Notes: a model not told the origin generated them from the sequence alone. DNA of 44,432 nucleotides from Ktedonobacteria bacterium (GCA_027459705.1 DAIDHM010000245.1:1-44432), one strand, 5' to 3'; counted from the first letter of the stretch, positions 24,053 to 32,987 are shown. Program-made: numbers and translations.

Positions 24053-24363
24053 CGAGCACCATCCTTCTCCAGCTGAATTTGTGCGGCAACGCAGAAGGAC
24101 CGCGACGTTGCGGCATCAGACTCGTTCACACAAGGGGAGACCTGTGTCGCCGTTGCTCTGGCGACCTTCCTGGGTGTGGATTGCCACACAATCGTCCAGG
24201 TAACCATCCAGTCATGATAGATTATGCATCATTGTAGATGTCTGAACAATTTCCGTCAAGCAATAGGAAACGCGCCTCTTTGTGTACGAAGCGGGTTCTC
24301 AGATTGTTCATAGATTGCCAACTCGCGGTCAGTTGCAAATCTCTGCAACATCCCCAATACGAT
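24053..24363. other. Intergenic region between FtsH-partner gene and carboxypeptidase
   Basis: About 310 bases holding the upstream region of the single-pass/FtsH operon and the downstream region of the carboxypeptidase gene. I see no gene, strong hairpin or consensus promoter. Confidence 0.4.
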
Positions 24364-26061
24364 TCATTCCACCAGTCGCAGGGTGGCTTGCACTGTTCCG
24401 CCGCGTTCGGCGGCGACCGTTAGCACCACAGCGCTACCGGCAGGCGCGCGAATCGTCCAGTCTAATCGCTGGCTACGCGCACCAGGATCATCCAGTGCCC
24501 AGAGGCGGCCCAGGCTGAGCGCGCGTCCTTCGAGTTGGCCAATCTCCATACGGTCTTTGCCCACCACGAGCGATGCGCCAGCGGGCAGCGTCAGCGTCGC
24601 ACTGATTGGTCGGACAATAGCGCGCTTCCGCGCCTGGCGGCTGGTGTCGGTTGGCAGGAAGCCCTGATTCTCGACCAGCGCGGTCACATGCCAGGTTTCG
24701 GGACCGAGCCGTTCGACCTGGGTGCGAGGTAGCGCCAGGCGCGGGGCGGAGAGCGCCAACGCGAGCGTGAAACGCGCATGCTTCTCGATGATTGGCTGCA
24801 GAAATTGCGGTGGTGGGTTCTGCTCGACGGTCTTATAAGGAAATCCGCCAATCTCGACGAGTCCAAGTTGGGGATGCTCAAATGCATGCCAGTTGACGAA
24901 ACCTTGCTCACCCAGATGCGCGTCATTCCATTGCATGATCGCCACATCATCCTCTTCTGGATGCCAGCGATCCCACTCGATCCATTTGCGATCTTTGATG
25001 CCTGCCTCGCCTGGCAGATCCCAGAGCTCCGCGGTGAAGCCAAACCAGCCAAACAGATCATAGGCGGTGTCATCCATGCAGCCATGGGTGATGCCCTTGG
25101 GATCGTAGCGAAAATCATGGTAGGTCGAAGCATGGCGATAGCCCGTCATCGCCTGGCCACGCTCGCCGAAGTGCTTAAAGATCGCCAGATCCTCCGTCGG
25201 CAGCGCATCATCACCCAGCGTACTGTATGGGCGGAGCAAGACACCACCAGCGGTGTGGTAGGTGTAGAAGCCATTGATATTTGGCCGCTGGCGCCAGCAC
25301 TCGACCTCGGCGCGCACTTCAGGCTCAGAGAGCGGATAGGCTCCGCCACCGCGCTCTTCGTCGCGCGCCCCCCATTGGTAAGGATAGTTGCGATTTAAGT
25401 CGATGCCATGTGGATCGGGTGCAACATCGAAGCGCCAGCCATCATATTCGTGGATATAGCCCTCATTGAGCAGTGTGTAATAGATGCCACCTGACTCGTC
25501 AAAGTCGCGCGGCCGCATGATGCGCGAATCCAACTGGCTCGCCTTCCAGGCGCCATTCGGATCGGGAAGGCGCATGAGCAAAATGCGCCCATCTCCGTCG
25601 ATATCGGCCTCTGTCAGTCCTGGCCGCGGTTCTGGATAAGGATACAAGCGCGTGCTGCTCCGGATATATGATGGATTCGTCAGATAAAATTCCGCACCGT
25701 CCGGGCAGAGGCGGGGCAAGATATACGTCGTCTGGTGATCGAGCAGATCGGTCGCGCGCGGATCCCTTCCATACGTATCTAACAACCACCAAATTGTATA
25801 CAGACAGGCAGTCGATCCAGTCACTTCGCCAGCATGGGTATTCCCATCAATCCAGAAGCCGGGTTTCGCCAGGGCTTCTCCAGTAGCCTGATTTGTCAAT
25901 GTCACCAACCAGAGGTCGCGGCCCTCGAGACTCTGGCCAATGGATTCGAGCGTTGCCAGATTGGGCCGAGCCGCCACCAATGCACGCAGGTGAGACACCA
26001 GGTCGTCGTAGCGATAATAGCGAGAGAAATCTATGGTTGGTAGTGGTGTCGCTTCAGTCAT
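24364..26061 (-). CDS. M14 family zinc carboxypeptidase
   Basis: Metallopeptidase of 565 residues from the ATG at 26061, six bases after GAGGAG; the frame stays open 63 codons upstream but without peptidase similarity. Zinc ligands are H76 and E79 in GNTHAGEVTG and a later histidine in FYTYHTAGG; the segment DLNRNYPYQWG carries the substrate-binding Asn-Arg, and ELWDLPGE holds the candidate catalytic glutamate. The last 150 residues (after about 410) form a beta-rich domain ending TVAAERGGTVQATLRLVE. No signal peptide is seen, so it acts in the cytoplasm or leaves by another route. A -10 box TACAAT (minus strand, 26124-26119) lies 58 bases before the start. Confidence 0.9.
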   Translation of the reverse strand: MTEATPLPTIDFSRYYRYDDLVSHLRALVAARPNLATLESIGQSLEGRDLWLVTLTNQATGEALAKPGFWIDGNTHAGEVTGSTACLYTIWWLLDTYGRDPRATDLLDHQTTYILPRLCPDGAEFYLTNPSYIRSSTRLYPYPEPRPGLTEADIDGDGRILLMRLPDPNGAWKASQLDSRIMRPRDFDESGGIYYTLLNEGYIHEYDGWRFDVAPDPHGIDLNRNYPYQWGARDEERGGGAYPLSEPEVRAEVECWRQRPNINGFYTYHTAGGVLLRPYSTLGDDALPTEDLAIFKHFGERGQAMTGYRHASTYHDFRYDPKGITHGCMDDTAYDLFGWFGFTAELWDLPGEAGIKDRKWIEWDRWHPEEDDVAIMQWNDAHLGEQGFVNWHAFEHPQLGLVEIGGFPYKTVEQNPPPQFLQPIIEKHARFTLALALSAPRLALPRTQVERLGPETWHVTALVENQGFLPTDTSRQARKRAIVRPISATLTLPAGASLVVGKDRMEIGQLEGRALSLGRLWALDDPGARSQRLDWTIRAPAGSAVVLTVAAERGGTVQATLRLVE

Positions 26062-26294
26062 GATCATCTCCTCAACTGCATCACCCATGGCACAGCGCCG
26101 CTGGCCGAAACATGCCTTATTGTATCGCAATATGCACAGAGGAAGGTAAACGCACAAATGTATGATGCGTTGCAACCTGGAGACGCGGATTTCCACGGAT
26201 CGCGGTGATATTTGGCGACTGCTCCATACTAGAGAAGGAGCTACACTCATTTCTGTCGCTCCACGCCAAGGATAGATTCGTTTGAGGTGATCTG

Positions 26295-27260
26295 ATGTCG
26301 ATTCCTCGCCGCCCTACGGTGGCAACCTCCGTCATCCCCACGCTGGAAGCGCTGCTGACTATGGTACGTGGTCTCCCGCTGGGGTCGCCACTCCCAGGCG
26401 CAATCGCGGTGCTCCTGGATCGACCACAGACGACCATCGCGGATATCGTCCAGGCATTGCAGCGCGATCCCGCATTGGCAATGCGCGTTTTGCGGGCCGT
26501 CAACTCGGCCTATTATGGTATGAAAGATCCCATCCGGACGGTGGCGCGTGCGGTGCAACTGATCGGATTCGAGACGATCCGCGAATATCTGGACCAACCC
26601 AGCCCGCTCTGTATCTTTACCTTACGACTACACGCCAACGCTGCGATCAATACGCGTTTGGACGGCCTCTGGCGCCATGCCCTGGCGACTGGTGCCGCGG
26701 CACGAGTGCTGGCGCGCGATGCCAACTTCCAGCGCCAGTTTCGCATTGATGACGCCACGCCGTTCGTTGCCGCATGCATCCTGCACGATGTGGGCAAAAG
26801 CATCTTCTCACTCCTCATCCCGACGGAATATGAGCGGTGTATCTGGGCCGCCGCCTCTGAAGGAATACCACTGATCCAGGCTGAACGGCGCCTCTTCCCC
26901 TTTGACCACGCGATGCTCGGTCGGCAAGTCTGCCAGGAATGGGGCTTGACAGAGGTCATCAGCAATGCGGTTGGTCGCCACCACACGCTGCGCGGCGGCG
27001 GTCTGGGTGGCGGCGCGGATATCGACGAACTTACCGCGATGGTCCACGTTGCGGACATTCTGGCGCGCACCTATGGTGTCGGTTGGTGGGGAGATCGCTC
27101 TCGACCGCAGATTGATGGTCGTGCAATCGACATTTTACGCTTGCGCTCCGTCGATATTACGGATCTCCTCAACCAGATCGACGAGGAATATCCACGGATG
27201 GAAGCGCAATTTGATATCGTCTTTCCGCCGCGACCGCTTGGGCCAGCCAACGCCGCGTAA
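26295..27260 (+). CDS. HDOD domain signalling protein
   Basis: Protein of 321 residues with an HDOD domain covering most of its length. Marks are LPLGSPLPGAIAVLLDRPQTTIADIVQALQRDPALAMRVLRAVNSAYYG, then VQLIGFETIREYL, and a retained HD pair in ACILHDVGKSIFSLL. H is also present in NAVGRHHTLRGG. HDOD proteins generally act in signalling or stress pathways without hydrolase activity, but the HDVGK pair leaves phosphodiesterase function open. It diverges from the carboxypeptidase gene and is not part of an operon. Confidence 0.88.
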   Translation: MSIPRRPTVATSVIPTLEALLTMVRGLPLGSPLPGAIAVLLDRPQTTIADIVQALQRDPALAMRVLRAVNSAYYGMKDPIRTVARAVQLIGFETIREYLDQPSPLCIFTLRLHANAAINTRLDGLWRHALATGAAARVLARDANFQRQFRIDDATPFVAACILHDVGKSIFSLLIPTEYERCIWAAASEGIPLIQAERRLFPFDHAMLGRQVCQEWGLTEVISNAVGRHHTLRGGGLGGGADIDELTAMVHVADILARTYGVGWWGDRSRPQIDGRAIDILRLRSVDITDLLNQIDEEYPRMEAQFDIVFPPRPLGPANAA

Positions 27261-27341
27261 AGTCCGATCTACCCAGGACATTGCCTGAATGATTGCCAGC
27301 AGTAAGTGGCGCAAAACTGAACATTCGTTCTCTCCATATGG

Positions 27342-27347
27342 TATACT
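27342..27347 (+). promoter_or_regulatory. Extended -10 promoter of the alpha/beta hydrolase gene
   Basis: TATACT preceded directly by TGG, forming an extended -10, without a recognisable -35. It lies 70 bases before the hydrolase start. The same pattern (TGN directly before the -10) occurs at 28347 and 40152. Confidence 0.5.
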
Positions 27348-27416
27348 GATGGCTGGTGAACCGTATACGAACCATAGAGATGCTTGAGGACAGAATTGCG
27401 AACGAGAGGAACGCTC

Positions 27417-28229
27417 ATGCGCACCACAGTTTCACAGGATGGCACCAGCATCGCATGTGATCAATCGGGCAACGGGCCAGCGATTATTCTTGTCGGAGGC
27501 GCACTGAGTACCCGTGCCGACGCGGGCCAACTCGCGGCATTGCTGGCGCCACACTTCACTGTCTATAGCTATGATCGGCGAGGACGCGGTGACAGCGGTG
27601 ATACTCCCCCCTATGCTATTGCCCGTGAGATCGAAGATATCGCCGCGCTGATTGCCGTAGCAGGGGGATCCGCCGCCATATATGGAATGTCCTCTGGCGC
27701 GATCCTGGTTTTGACTGCCGCATTGCAGCTTGCCAAAGGGATAACCAAATTGGTGGTGTATGAGCCACCCCTGGTCGTGAATGCGGCGCATCCACCCCTG
27801 CCGTCCGATTTTGTGGCACACCTGGATCACCTGATCGGTTCAGGACAGCGGGGCGCGGCCATCGAATATTTCATGACGCGGGCCGTGATGGCCGATATGC
27901 CTGCAGAGATGGTGGTAGATATCGTCGAACATATGCGGCAGTCCCCACAATGGCAGGATTTGGAGGCGTTAGCCCCGACGTTGCCGTATGACGGGCGCAT
28001 TGCGGAAGCGTTCATGACGGGGAGCCTTGAGCCACTCCGCCAATGGTCGCTGATTGAGATCCCCACCCTTGTGCTTGATGGCGGCGCCAGCCCAATGTGG
28101 ATGCATGCTGGCGCCGATGCTCTCGCCGCGAGTCTTCCACAGTCGCAGCGACAAACACTGGCTGACCAAACCCATTACGTCGATCCGGCGGTGCTGGCAC
28201 CCGCCTTAATCGCGTATTGCGCCCAGTAG
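27417..28229 (+). CDS. Alpha/beta hydrolase
   Basis: Cytoplasmic serine hydrolase of 270 residues from the ATG at 27417, six bases after GAGAGGA. The fold is shown by AIILVGGALSTRAD in the oxyanion position, YSYDRRGRGDSGDT, nucleophile elbow YGMSSGAIL, acid D in TLVLDGGASPMW and histidine in ADQTHYVDP. The usual HG-X-P oxyanion motif is replaced by GGALSTR, a trait of one widespread subgroup annotated only as hydrolases. The substrate is unknown and the neighbours do not suggest one. Confidence 0.87.
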   Translation: MRTTVSQDGTSIACDQSGNGPAIILVGGALSTRADAGQLAALLAPHFTVYSYDRRGRGDSGDTPPYAIAREIEDIAALIAVAGGSAAIYGMSSGAILVLTAALQLAKGITKLVVYEPPLVVNAAHPPLPSDFVAHLDHLIGSGQRGAAIEYFMTRAVMADMPAEMVVDIVEHMRQSPQWQDLEALAPTLPYDGRIAEAFMTGSLEPLRQWSLIEIPTLVLDGGASPMWMHAGADALAASLPQSQRQTLADQTHYVDPAVLAPALIAYCAQ

Positions 28230-28625
28230 ATGCCAGTCACGCCAAGCGTATCCTGGAGTTGCGAAAACCGAACACCACCAGGTGAGAACAACAGTTACGC
28301 GCGATTGTGCAATGGCACTGAGTCAAGCTCCTCCAAATGAACATGGTACAATACGCGTAACGCGCATAGAGAACCGATGGGCAAGCGATGACTGCACTGG
28401 TTGAGCTATTATCCTAAGACAAGCAGAGTATGTCTGCTGCCAACATTGGAGCCAAATTGACCGATGCGCCACACACTGCCGATCCTCATGTTACCTCGCA
28501 CGGCAGTGTTGCGGAGCAACGGCCGTGCGAAGCTGTGTGCACATGTGTGGTCCCACAACTGAGCGCGCAGGTTCTTTCCATTGCAACGTAAATAATCCAA
28601 GATCACGGATCATTTGGAGCAGGCA
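28230..28625. promoter_or_regulatory. Control region of the toxin-antitoxin pair
   Basis: About 400 bases. An extended -10 candidate TGGTACAAT has its hexamer at 28347-28352, followed by an ACGCGT/AACGCG-rich patch. A hairpin at 28497-28529 combines CGCACGGC/GCCGTGCG with an inner GTTGC/GCAAC pair around GGA. No gene is seen. The hairpin could be the terminator of a short transcript or an RNA control element for the antitoxin message. Confidence 0.45.
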
Positions 28626-28865
28626 ATGAGTATTGATTTCCAAAAGCTTGCCCAGGAAGTTCATATTCCTGAGACTCAACTGCAAGAGCAGGCATATTTA
28701 CTCCTCTTGCTTGATTTGTACGCACAGGGGATTGTCTCATCAGCAGCGGCGGCACGCTTTTTAGGAATATCACGAGGGGAATTTCAGACTATATTAGCAC
28801 ACCATCACATTTCCATTGATGATCCCGGCGGCGATCCTGTACAAGAAGCACAACTTCCGCTATGA
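28626..28865 (+). CDS. UPF0175 family antitoxin
   Basis: Protein of 79 residues from the ATG at 28626 (GGAG six bases upstream; the TTG at 28614 is less likely). Family pattern: helical dimer part LQEQAYLLLLLDLYAQGIVSSAAAARFLGISRGEFQTILAHHHIS, with the helix-turn-helix-like SAAAARFLGISRGEF. UPF0175 proteins are paired with DUF3368 PIN toxins in many genomes. It overlaps the toxin by four bases (ATGA). Base composition is visibly more AT-rich than the neighbouring genes, suggesting acquisition by transfer. Confidence 0.88.
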   Translation: MSIDFQKLAQEVHIPETQLQEQAYLLLLLDLYAQGIVSSAAAARFLGISRGEFQTILAHHHISIDDPGGDPVQEAQLPL

Positions 28866-29353
28866 CGCAGCCATCACGTGCGCGAGCCATTGTCGTAGCG
28901 GACACTACACCCCTTATCACGCTAGGCGGAGCAGGGGCGATTGGCCTGCTGCATTCGGTGTTTGGTAAGATTCATATTCCCGAGCAGGTCTGGGACGAAT
29001 ACGAAAAATTTCGGACACAAATGTCGCTCCCCGATCTCGCGCACTCAGTATGGCTTCATCGGCACCAAGTCACGATCACCCCACCATTCTCTCCTTTAGA
29101 TGAGGGTGAAGCAGCCGCACTGACCTTGGCCCAGATATTGGGAGCAAACGTTGTCCTTATCGATGAGAAAAAAGGTCGTAAGGCAGCCGCAACCGCCCAA
29201 TTGCCGATGATGGGCACTCTTGGGTTTCTTCTGCGTGCCAAGCAAGAAGGACAGGTCATTGCGATCAAACCCATCATTGATCAGTTTGGCCGCCTGAACC
29301 GCTATTACAGTCCTCACCTGATTGCCCAAACATTACAGGCGGCTGGTGAATGA
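28862..29353 (+). CDS. DUF3368 PIN-domain toxin
   Basis: Predicted Mg-dependent ribonuclease of 163 residues. PIN acidic residues are visible: D14 in VVADTTPLITLGGAGAIGLL, E in DEGEAAALTLAQ and D in VVLIDEKKGRKAAA. GTLGFLLRAKQEG follows the active site as in DUF3368 members. It is translationally coupled to the UPF0175 antitoxin, forming a type II toxin-antitoxin pair. All three conserved acids are kept, so it looks intact. Confidence 0.9.
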   Translation: MTQPSRARAIVVADTTPLITLGGAGAIGLLHSVFGKIHIPEQVWDEYEKFRTQMSLPDLAHSVWLHRHQVTITPPFSPLDEGEAAALTLAQILGANVVLIDEKKGRKAAATAQLPMMGTLGFLLRAKQEGQVIAIKPIIDQFGRLNRYYSPHLIAQTLQAAGE

Positions 29354-29449
29354 TGGTTGGTACATTAATAATACGCCACCGTCGTAGGTTGTAGATTGCC
29401 GCACTGGCGAGCCTAATCGCGATTGTGCGAGACACTGAACACGAATCCC

Positions 29450-30970
29450 CTAGCGCGTCGACATCACCGGCTCGCCGGGCGTCGTCGTAGCCGTAGCCGT
29501 ACGGGGCTGCGAGTGGCGGCGCGCGGCGCGCTCGCGTAAGCGGCGGTCGGCGCTCTCCACAGCACGCGTCTTGAGATTGAGCGTCAGCAGGATACCACCG
29601 ACAATCAACGCCAGCACGATCAGGTAAAATACATGGATCGCCTGGATCGTCGCCAACCGTTGCGCCGCGGTCAGCACGGTATGGGTCCCAGTCTCTGATG
29701 CAATCAATGCTCCACCAAACGGCAGAATCAGCGTCTGGCCGATGCTATTGCAGACCGTCAGGACCGAGAGACTGGCGGCACGGCGGTCGGGGGGGGCCTC
29801 ATTCACGACGATATAGCGCAGGGGTGTCCCAACGAACGTCGAAAGGCCAAAACCAATCAAAGCCAGGCTGATGACCAGGCCCACAGGCTGTGATCCGATG
29901 AGCAGCAACATGGTCAGCGCGATCGCCGTGACGATGCCACCGCAGAGCATGACGCTGCGTGAACCGATACGATCGATCAGGCGACCGGTCATTGGCGTCC
30001 CCAGCGTGAGCGTCACCGCCACCCAAACGAGGTAGAAACCACTATGGCCTGGCGTCGCCAACCGCAATTCAGCCTGGACGAGTTGGGGGATGTAGACGAT
30101 GCTGGAGGTGACAATGCCCGCGCAAATGCTCAGGCCCATCGCCAGGATCAACTGACGACGGCTGAAGACACGCGGCGCCACGATTGGATCGCGGACGCGG
30201 CCCTCATTGAGCCAGAAGGGAATGAAAAGTGCCAATCCGAACAGGATAAATGGCACTGCAGCGTCGCGGGCAAAATTAGCGCGGAGGCTTGTGAAGTCCA
30301 GTTGGGTTAGTCCGAAGACCAGACTGAAGAGCGCCAGTGCCAGCAGGGCGGCGCCATACCAATCAAAGTGGATGCGATCGGTGGGGTGGGCGGTGACGAG
30401 CGGGAGGTTCCGGGCAGCCAGGACGATGATGATCAACGACACCGGTACATTGACCAGGAAGATGGCCCGCCAGTCTGTGACCATCGCACCGATATGGACG
30501 CCGCCCGTCAGGATGCCACCGAGAATTGGCCCAAGAATAAAAGCTAACCCAAACACTGAACCGACGATGACCAACGCCGCTCCGCGCCGCGACTCGGGGA
30601 AGGTATCAGCGATCACCGCGCTGGCGACCGGGAGGACGCCACCCGCGCCCAAGGCCTGGATGCTTCGGCCCAGCATAAATGGACCGAAACTGGGGGCTAC
30701 CGCGCATAGGATCGAGCCAACGCCAAAGAGCACGACGCTTGCCACATAGATCCAGCGGCGTCCATAGAGATCCGAGAGTTTAGCGACCAACGGTTGCGTG
30801 ACCACCAGCACCAGTGTATAGGCCGTAAACGTCCAGGTAATCGTACGCGCGGAGACCTGCAACCCATGCTGAATGACACTCAGGGCAGGCGCGACAATGA
30901 AGATGTCAAGCGCGCCCATAAAGACACCCAGCAGCAGGGTGATGAGAATAGCAACCTGTTTTCGTGTCAT
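29450..30970 (-). CDS. DHA2-type MFS multidrug exporter (14 helices)
   Basis: Proton-driven exporter of 506 residues from the ATG at 30970; GGAG lies eight bases upstream, and the 74-codon upstream extension of the frame overlaps the promoter. Motif D1-like GALDIFIVAPALSVI in helix 1, motif A AKLSDLYGRRWIY, motif B region GRSIQALGAGGVLPVASAV, and motif C GLAFILGPILGG in helix 5 place it with EmrB/QacA relatives. The C-terminal tail is basic (DRRLRERAARRHSQPR) and ends in threonines and proline. No membrane-fusion partner or regulator lies beside it, although an operator-like dyad occupies its promoter spacer. Substrates cannot be named. Confidence 0.88.
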   Translation of the reverse strand: MTRKQVAILITLLLGVFMGALDIFIVAPALSVIQHGLQVSARTITWTFTAYTLVLVVTQPLVAKLSDLYGRRWIYVASVVLFGVGSILCAVAPSFGPFMLGRSIQALGAGGVLPVASAVIADTFPESRRGAALVIVGSVFGLAFILGPILGGILTGGVHIGAMVTDWRAIFLVNVPVSLIIIVLAARNLPLVTAHPTDRIHFDWYGAALLALALFSLVFGLTQLDFTSLRANFARDAAVPFILFGLALFIPFWLNEGRVRDPIVAPRVFSRRQLILAMGLSICAGIVTSSIVYIPQLVQAELRLATPGHSGFYLVWVAVTLTLGTPMTGRLIDRIGSRSVMLCGGIVTAIALTMLLLIGSQPVGLVISLALIGFGLSTFVGTPLRYIVVNEAPPDRRAASLSVLTVCNSIGQTLILPFGGALIASETGTHTVLTAAQRLATIQAIHVFYLIVLALIVGGILLTLNLKTRAVESADRRLRERAARRHSQPRTATATTTPGEPVMSTR

Positions 30971-31288
30971 TGCCAAAGCTCCATTGATCGTACCTCTAAG
31001 CAGAATATAGTCCACGCATCCGTGCGTCAAGCTGTATCGCCAAAATGCATAGGCTCCCCTGACAGGGCGTGTGGGGGATGTTCCGAGTTGCTTGTCTAGT
31101 TGGAGCGCCAAATCATCACAGGCGACCGCGCACGCGCTACGAAGAGATTTTTCGCTGGAGCATGACATACCGCTCGCAACGGGAACGGTCATGAGTCCTC
31201 GAGCAGCAGAGGGGGCACATGGAACTCTGGGCCAGGTTTTCCGTCTAACTGGAGAAATGAGATGACGCTCTACGATCTTGAGGCTCGC
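30971..31288. other. Intergenic region upstream of the DHA2 exporter
   Basis: About 320 bases between the exporter start and the PSP1 gene end. Apart from the exporter promoter at 31002-31030 I see no gene or strong RNA structure. Confidence 0.4.
31002..31030 (-). promoter_or_regulatory. Promoter of the DHA2 exporter with internal dyad
   Basis: On the minus strand TTGACG (31030-31025), a 17-base spacer and TATTCT (31007-31002), 32 bases before the start codon. ACGCA-CGGA-TGCGT, beginning in the -35 hexamer and continuing into the spacer, is an inverted repeat where a repressor would block RNA polymerase. Confidence 0.6.
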
Positions 31289-32170
31289 TCACACCTGATG
31301 GGGGCGTTTGGTCGAGCAGCCACCACCAGTGCCACAACCACAGCCACCACTATGGGAAGATACCGGCATTGCCGCGCCACGTGTCGCTTGCTCAACCGGG
31401 ACCGAGATCGTCGCACCGCTCTCCAACAGCACCTCGATACTGGTCCGTGGCACATTATAGCCAATAACTTTGCCCAACCCGCTGGGTGTCTGCACCTCGG
31501 CTCCCATGGCGGGCATCGCGGCTTTGGCTTCGGTATATTGGTCGTTTTCATAGGCCAGGCAACACATCAGTCGACCGCAGACACCGGAGATTTTATTGGG
31601 ATTGAGTGGGAGGGATTGCTCTTTGGCCATCTTGATCGAGACTGCGCCGAAGTCTGTCAGCCAGGATGAGCAGCAGAGTGTTTTGCCACATGGCCCCAGA
31701 CCACCCAGATGCTTGGCATGGTCACGCGCGCCAATCTGGCGTAGCTCGATGCGGGTATGAAACGCTGTCGCGAGATCGCGCACCAGGGCACGAAAATCGA
31801 CGCGTTCCTCCGCGGCGAAGTAGAAAGTCAGACGCGAGCCATCATAGGCGTATTCCGCTTCCACCAGTTTCATGGGCAACGTATGCTGTTGAATCTTCTG
31901 GTGACAGCGCTGAAGAGCTTCGCGTTCCTTCGCCTTCCATTGCAGCAACCGACGTAGGTCATCCTCCTCAGCGAGGCGTTCGATAGGCTTCTGTCCCTCG
32001 CCGATTTCGTTGACCTCGACCTGACGCGGTGCGATGACGATGCGCCCCGCTTCTTTGCCTCGCGGTGTCTCCACAATCACATATTGTCCCGTTTTGAGGT
32101 TGGGGAAACGGGTCGCATCGTAGAAGTAGATCCGTCCGGCGGGGCGAAATCGGACACCAGCGACAAGCAT
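31289..32170 (-). CDS. PSP1 domain protein (RicT/YaaT-like)
   Basis: Cytoplasmic protein of 293 residues; the ATG at 32170 follows GGGAGG. The PSP1 core holds the cysteine clusters LGPCGKTLCCSSWL and ISGVCGRLMCCLAYEND, which in Bacillus RicT help to hold iron-sulfur clusters in the RicAFT complex that affects RNase Y and RNA processing. The N-terminal half has VETPRGKEAGRIV and RLTFYFAAEERVDFRALVRDLA. A glycine/cysteine-rich tail (HSGGCGCGTGGGCSTK) is unusual and may bind additional metal. It follows the ANTAR regulator gene on the same strand with a 99-base gap. Partner genes ricA and ricF are not in the window. Confidence 0.92.
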   Translation of the reverse strand: MLVAGVRFRPAGRIYFYDATRFPNLKTGQYVIVETPRGKEAGRIVIAPRQVEVNEIGEGQKPIERLAEEDDLRRLLQWKAKEREALQRCHQKIQQHTLPMKLVEAEYAYDGSRLTFYFAAEERVDFRALVRDLATAFHTRIELRQIGARDHAKHLGGLGPCGKTLCCSSWLTDFGAVSIKMAKEQSLPLNPNKISGVCGRLMCCLAYENDQYTEAKAAMPAMGAEVQTPSGLGKVIGYNVPRTSIEVLLESGATISVPVEQATRGAAMPVSSHSGGCGCGTGGGCSTKRPHQV

Positions 32171-32269
32171 AGGAAACCTCCCTGGTGGATACGGACGAAT
32201 GCAGAGATGCCACATCCCAACCGGGTCATCGCGAGTGCTGGATGAAACCGAGCAACGTGACTGCGGTCC

Positions 32270-32845
32270 TTATGACATCTCGTCGGTGAGCAGAATGGCT
32301 TCAGCCACCTCACGCATTGATTTGCGCGCGTTCATACTGGCGCGTTGGATCTTGCGGAAAGCTTCTTGCTCCGTCAGACCCTGCTTCGCCATCAAGACGC
32401 CTTTGGCGCGCTCCACGACTTTGCGCGTCTCCAGCTGATCCTGTAATGTCGAGACTTTATCTTCCAACGCGCGGAACTCCGCGAACCGCGCCAGCGCGAC
32501 CTCAATGGCCGGTTTCAACGCGCTCTGGTTCCACGGCTTAACGAGATAGTGCAACACCCCGGCATTCTTGGCGCGCTCGATCAGTTCGGGTTTGTTGTAC
32601 GCGGTTAACAGCAACACTGGCGCGATCTTCTCGCGGGTCAGGATCTCGCTCGCTGTGATGCCATCCATCTCCGGCATATCGATATCCATGATCACCAGGT
32701 CGGGGCGTAGCTCCCGCGCGAGGTTCACGGCGCTCTCACCATCACCGACATCGCCGACTACCAGATAGCCTTGCCGCGTCAATTCTTCTTTTAAATCCAT
32801 GCGGATGATGGTCTCATCTTCCGCGAGGATGATTCTCGTTGGCAT
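32270..32845 (-). CDS. ANTAR-domain response regulator (NasT/AmiR-like)
   Basis: Protein of 191 residues. Receiver (about 3-120) with E9-D10, phospho-acceptor D54 in LVIMDIDMPEMDG and lysine in YLVKPW; then a coiled helix (ALEDKVSTLQDQLETRKVVE) and an ANTAR domain (about 135-190) with RAKGVLMAKQGLTEQEAFRKIQRASMNARKSMREVAEAIL. ANTAR proteins bind paired hexaloop hairpins in messenger RNA and prevent termination when phosphorylated. The ATG follows GAGAGGAG by nine bases. A consensus promoter lies 114 bases upstream and an 18-base perfect palindrome sits in the leader. No cognate kinase is adjacent. Confidence 0.93.
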   Translation of the reverse strand: MPTRIILAEDETIIRMDLKEELTRQGYLVVGDVGDGESAVNLARELRPDLVIMDIDMPEMDGITASEILTREKIAPVLLLTAYNKPELIERAKNAGVLHYLVKPWNQSALKPAIEVALARFAEFRALEDKVSTLQDQLETRKVVERAKGVLMAKQGLTEQEAFRKIQRASMNARKSMREVAEAILLTDEMS

Positions 32846-32873
32846 GCTTTGACGCTCCTCTCAACTCTTCGCG

Positions 32874-32891
32874 CCTCACGGCGCCGTGAGG
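32874..32891. promoter_or_regulatory. 18-base perfect palindrome in the ANTAR gene leader
   Basis: CCTCACGGCGCCGTGAGG, centred between 32882 and 32883, 29 bases before the start codon. As RNA it could form a nine-pair stem only with the loop opened; as DNA it is an ideal dimer site. Confidence 0.5.
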
Positions 32892-32958
32892 ATTGCCCGG
32901 CGTTGTGCCCATCCTCAGGCAGTACATGGCTCCGCCAGTGCCCATTGCTTCATGGCGT

Positions 32959-32987
32959 AGCGTATCATCCCGCTCCCTCAGTGTCAA
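32959..32987 (-). promoter_or_regulatory. Promoter of the ANTAR regulator gene
   Basis: On the minus strand TTGACA (32987-32982), a 17-base spacer ending in TGA, and TACGCT (32964-32959): a perfect -35 with an extended -10. It is divergent from the serine tRNA promoter. Confidence 0.65.

Noticed and set aside
26062-26250. 63-residue extension of the M14 carboxypeptidase as a signal peptide
   Set aside because: The sequence has basic and hydrophobic patches but no cleavage site, and GAGGAG directly precedes the ATG at 26061; the promoter lies within the extension.
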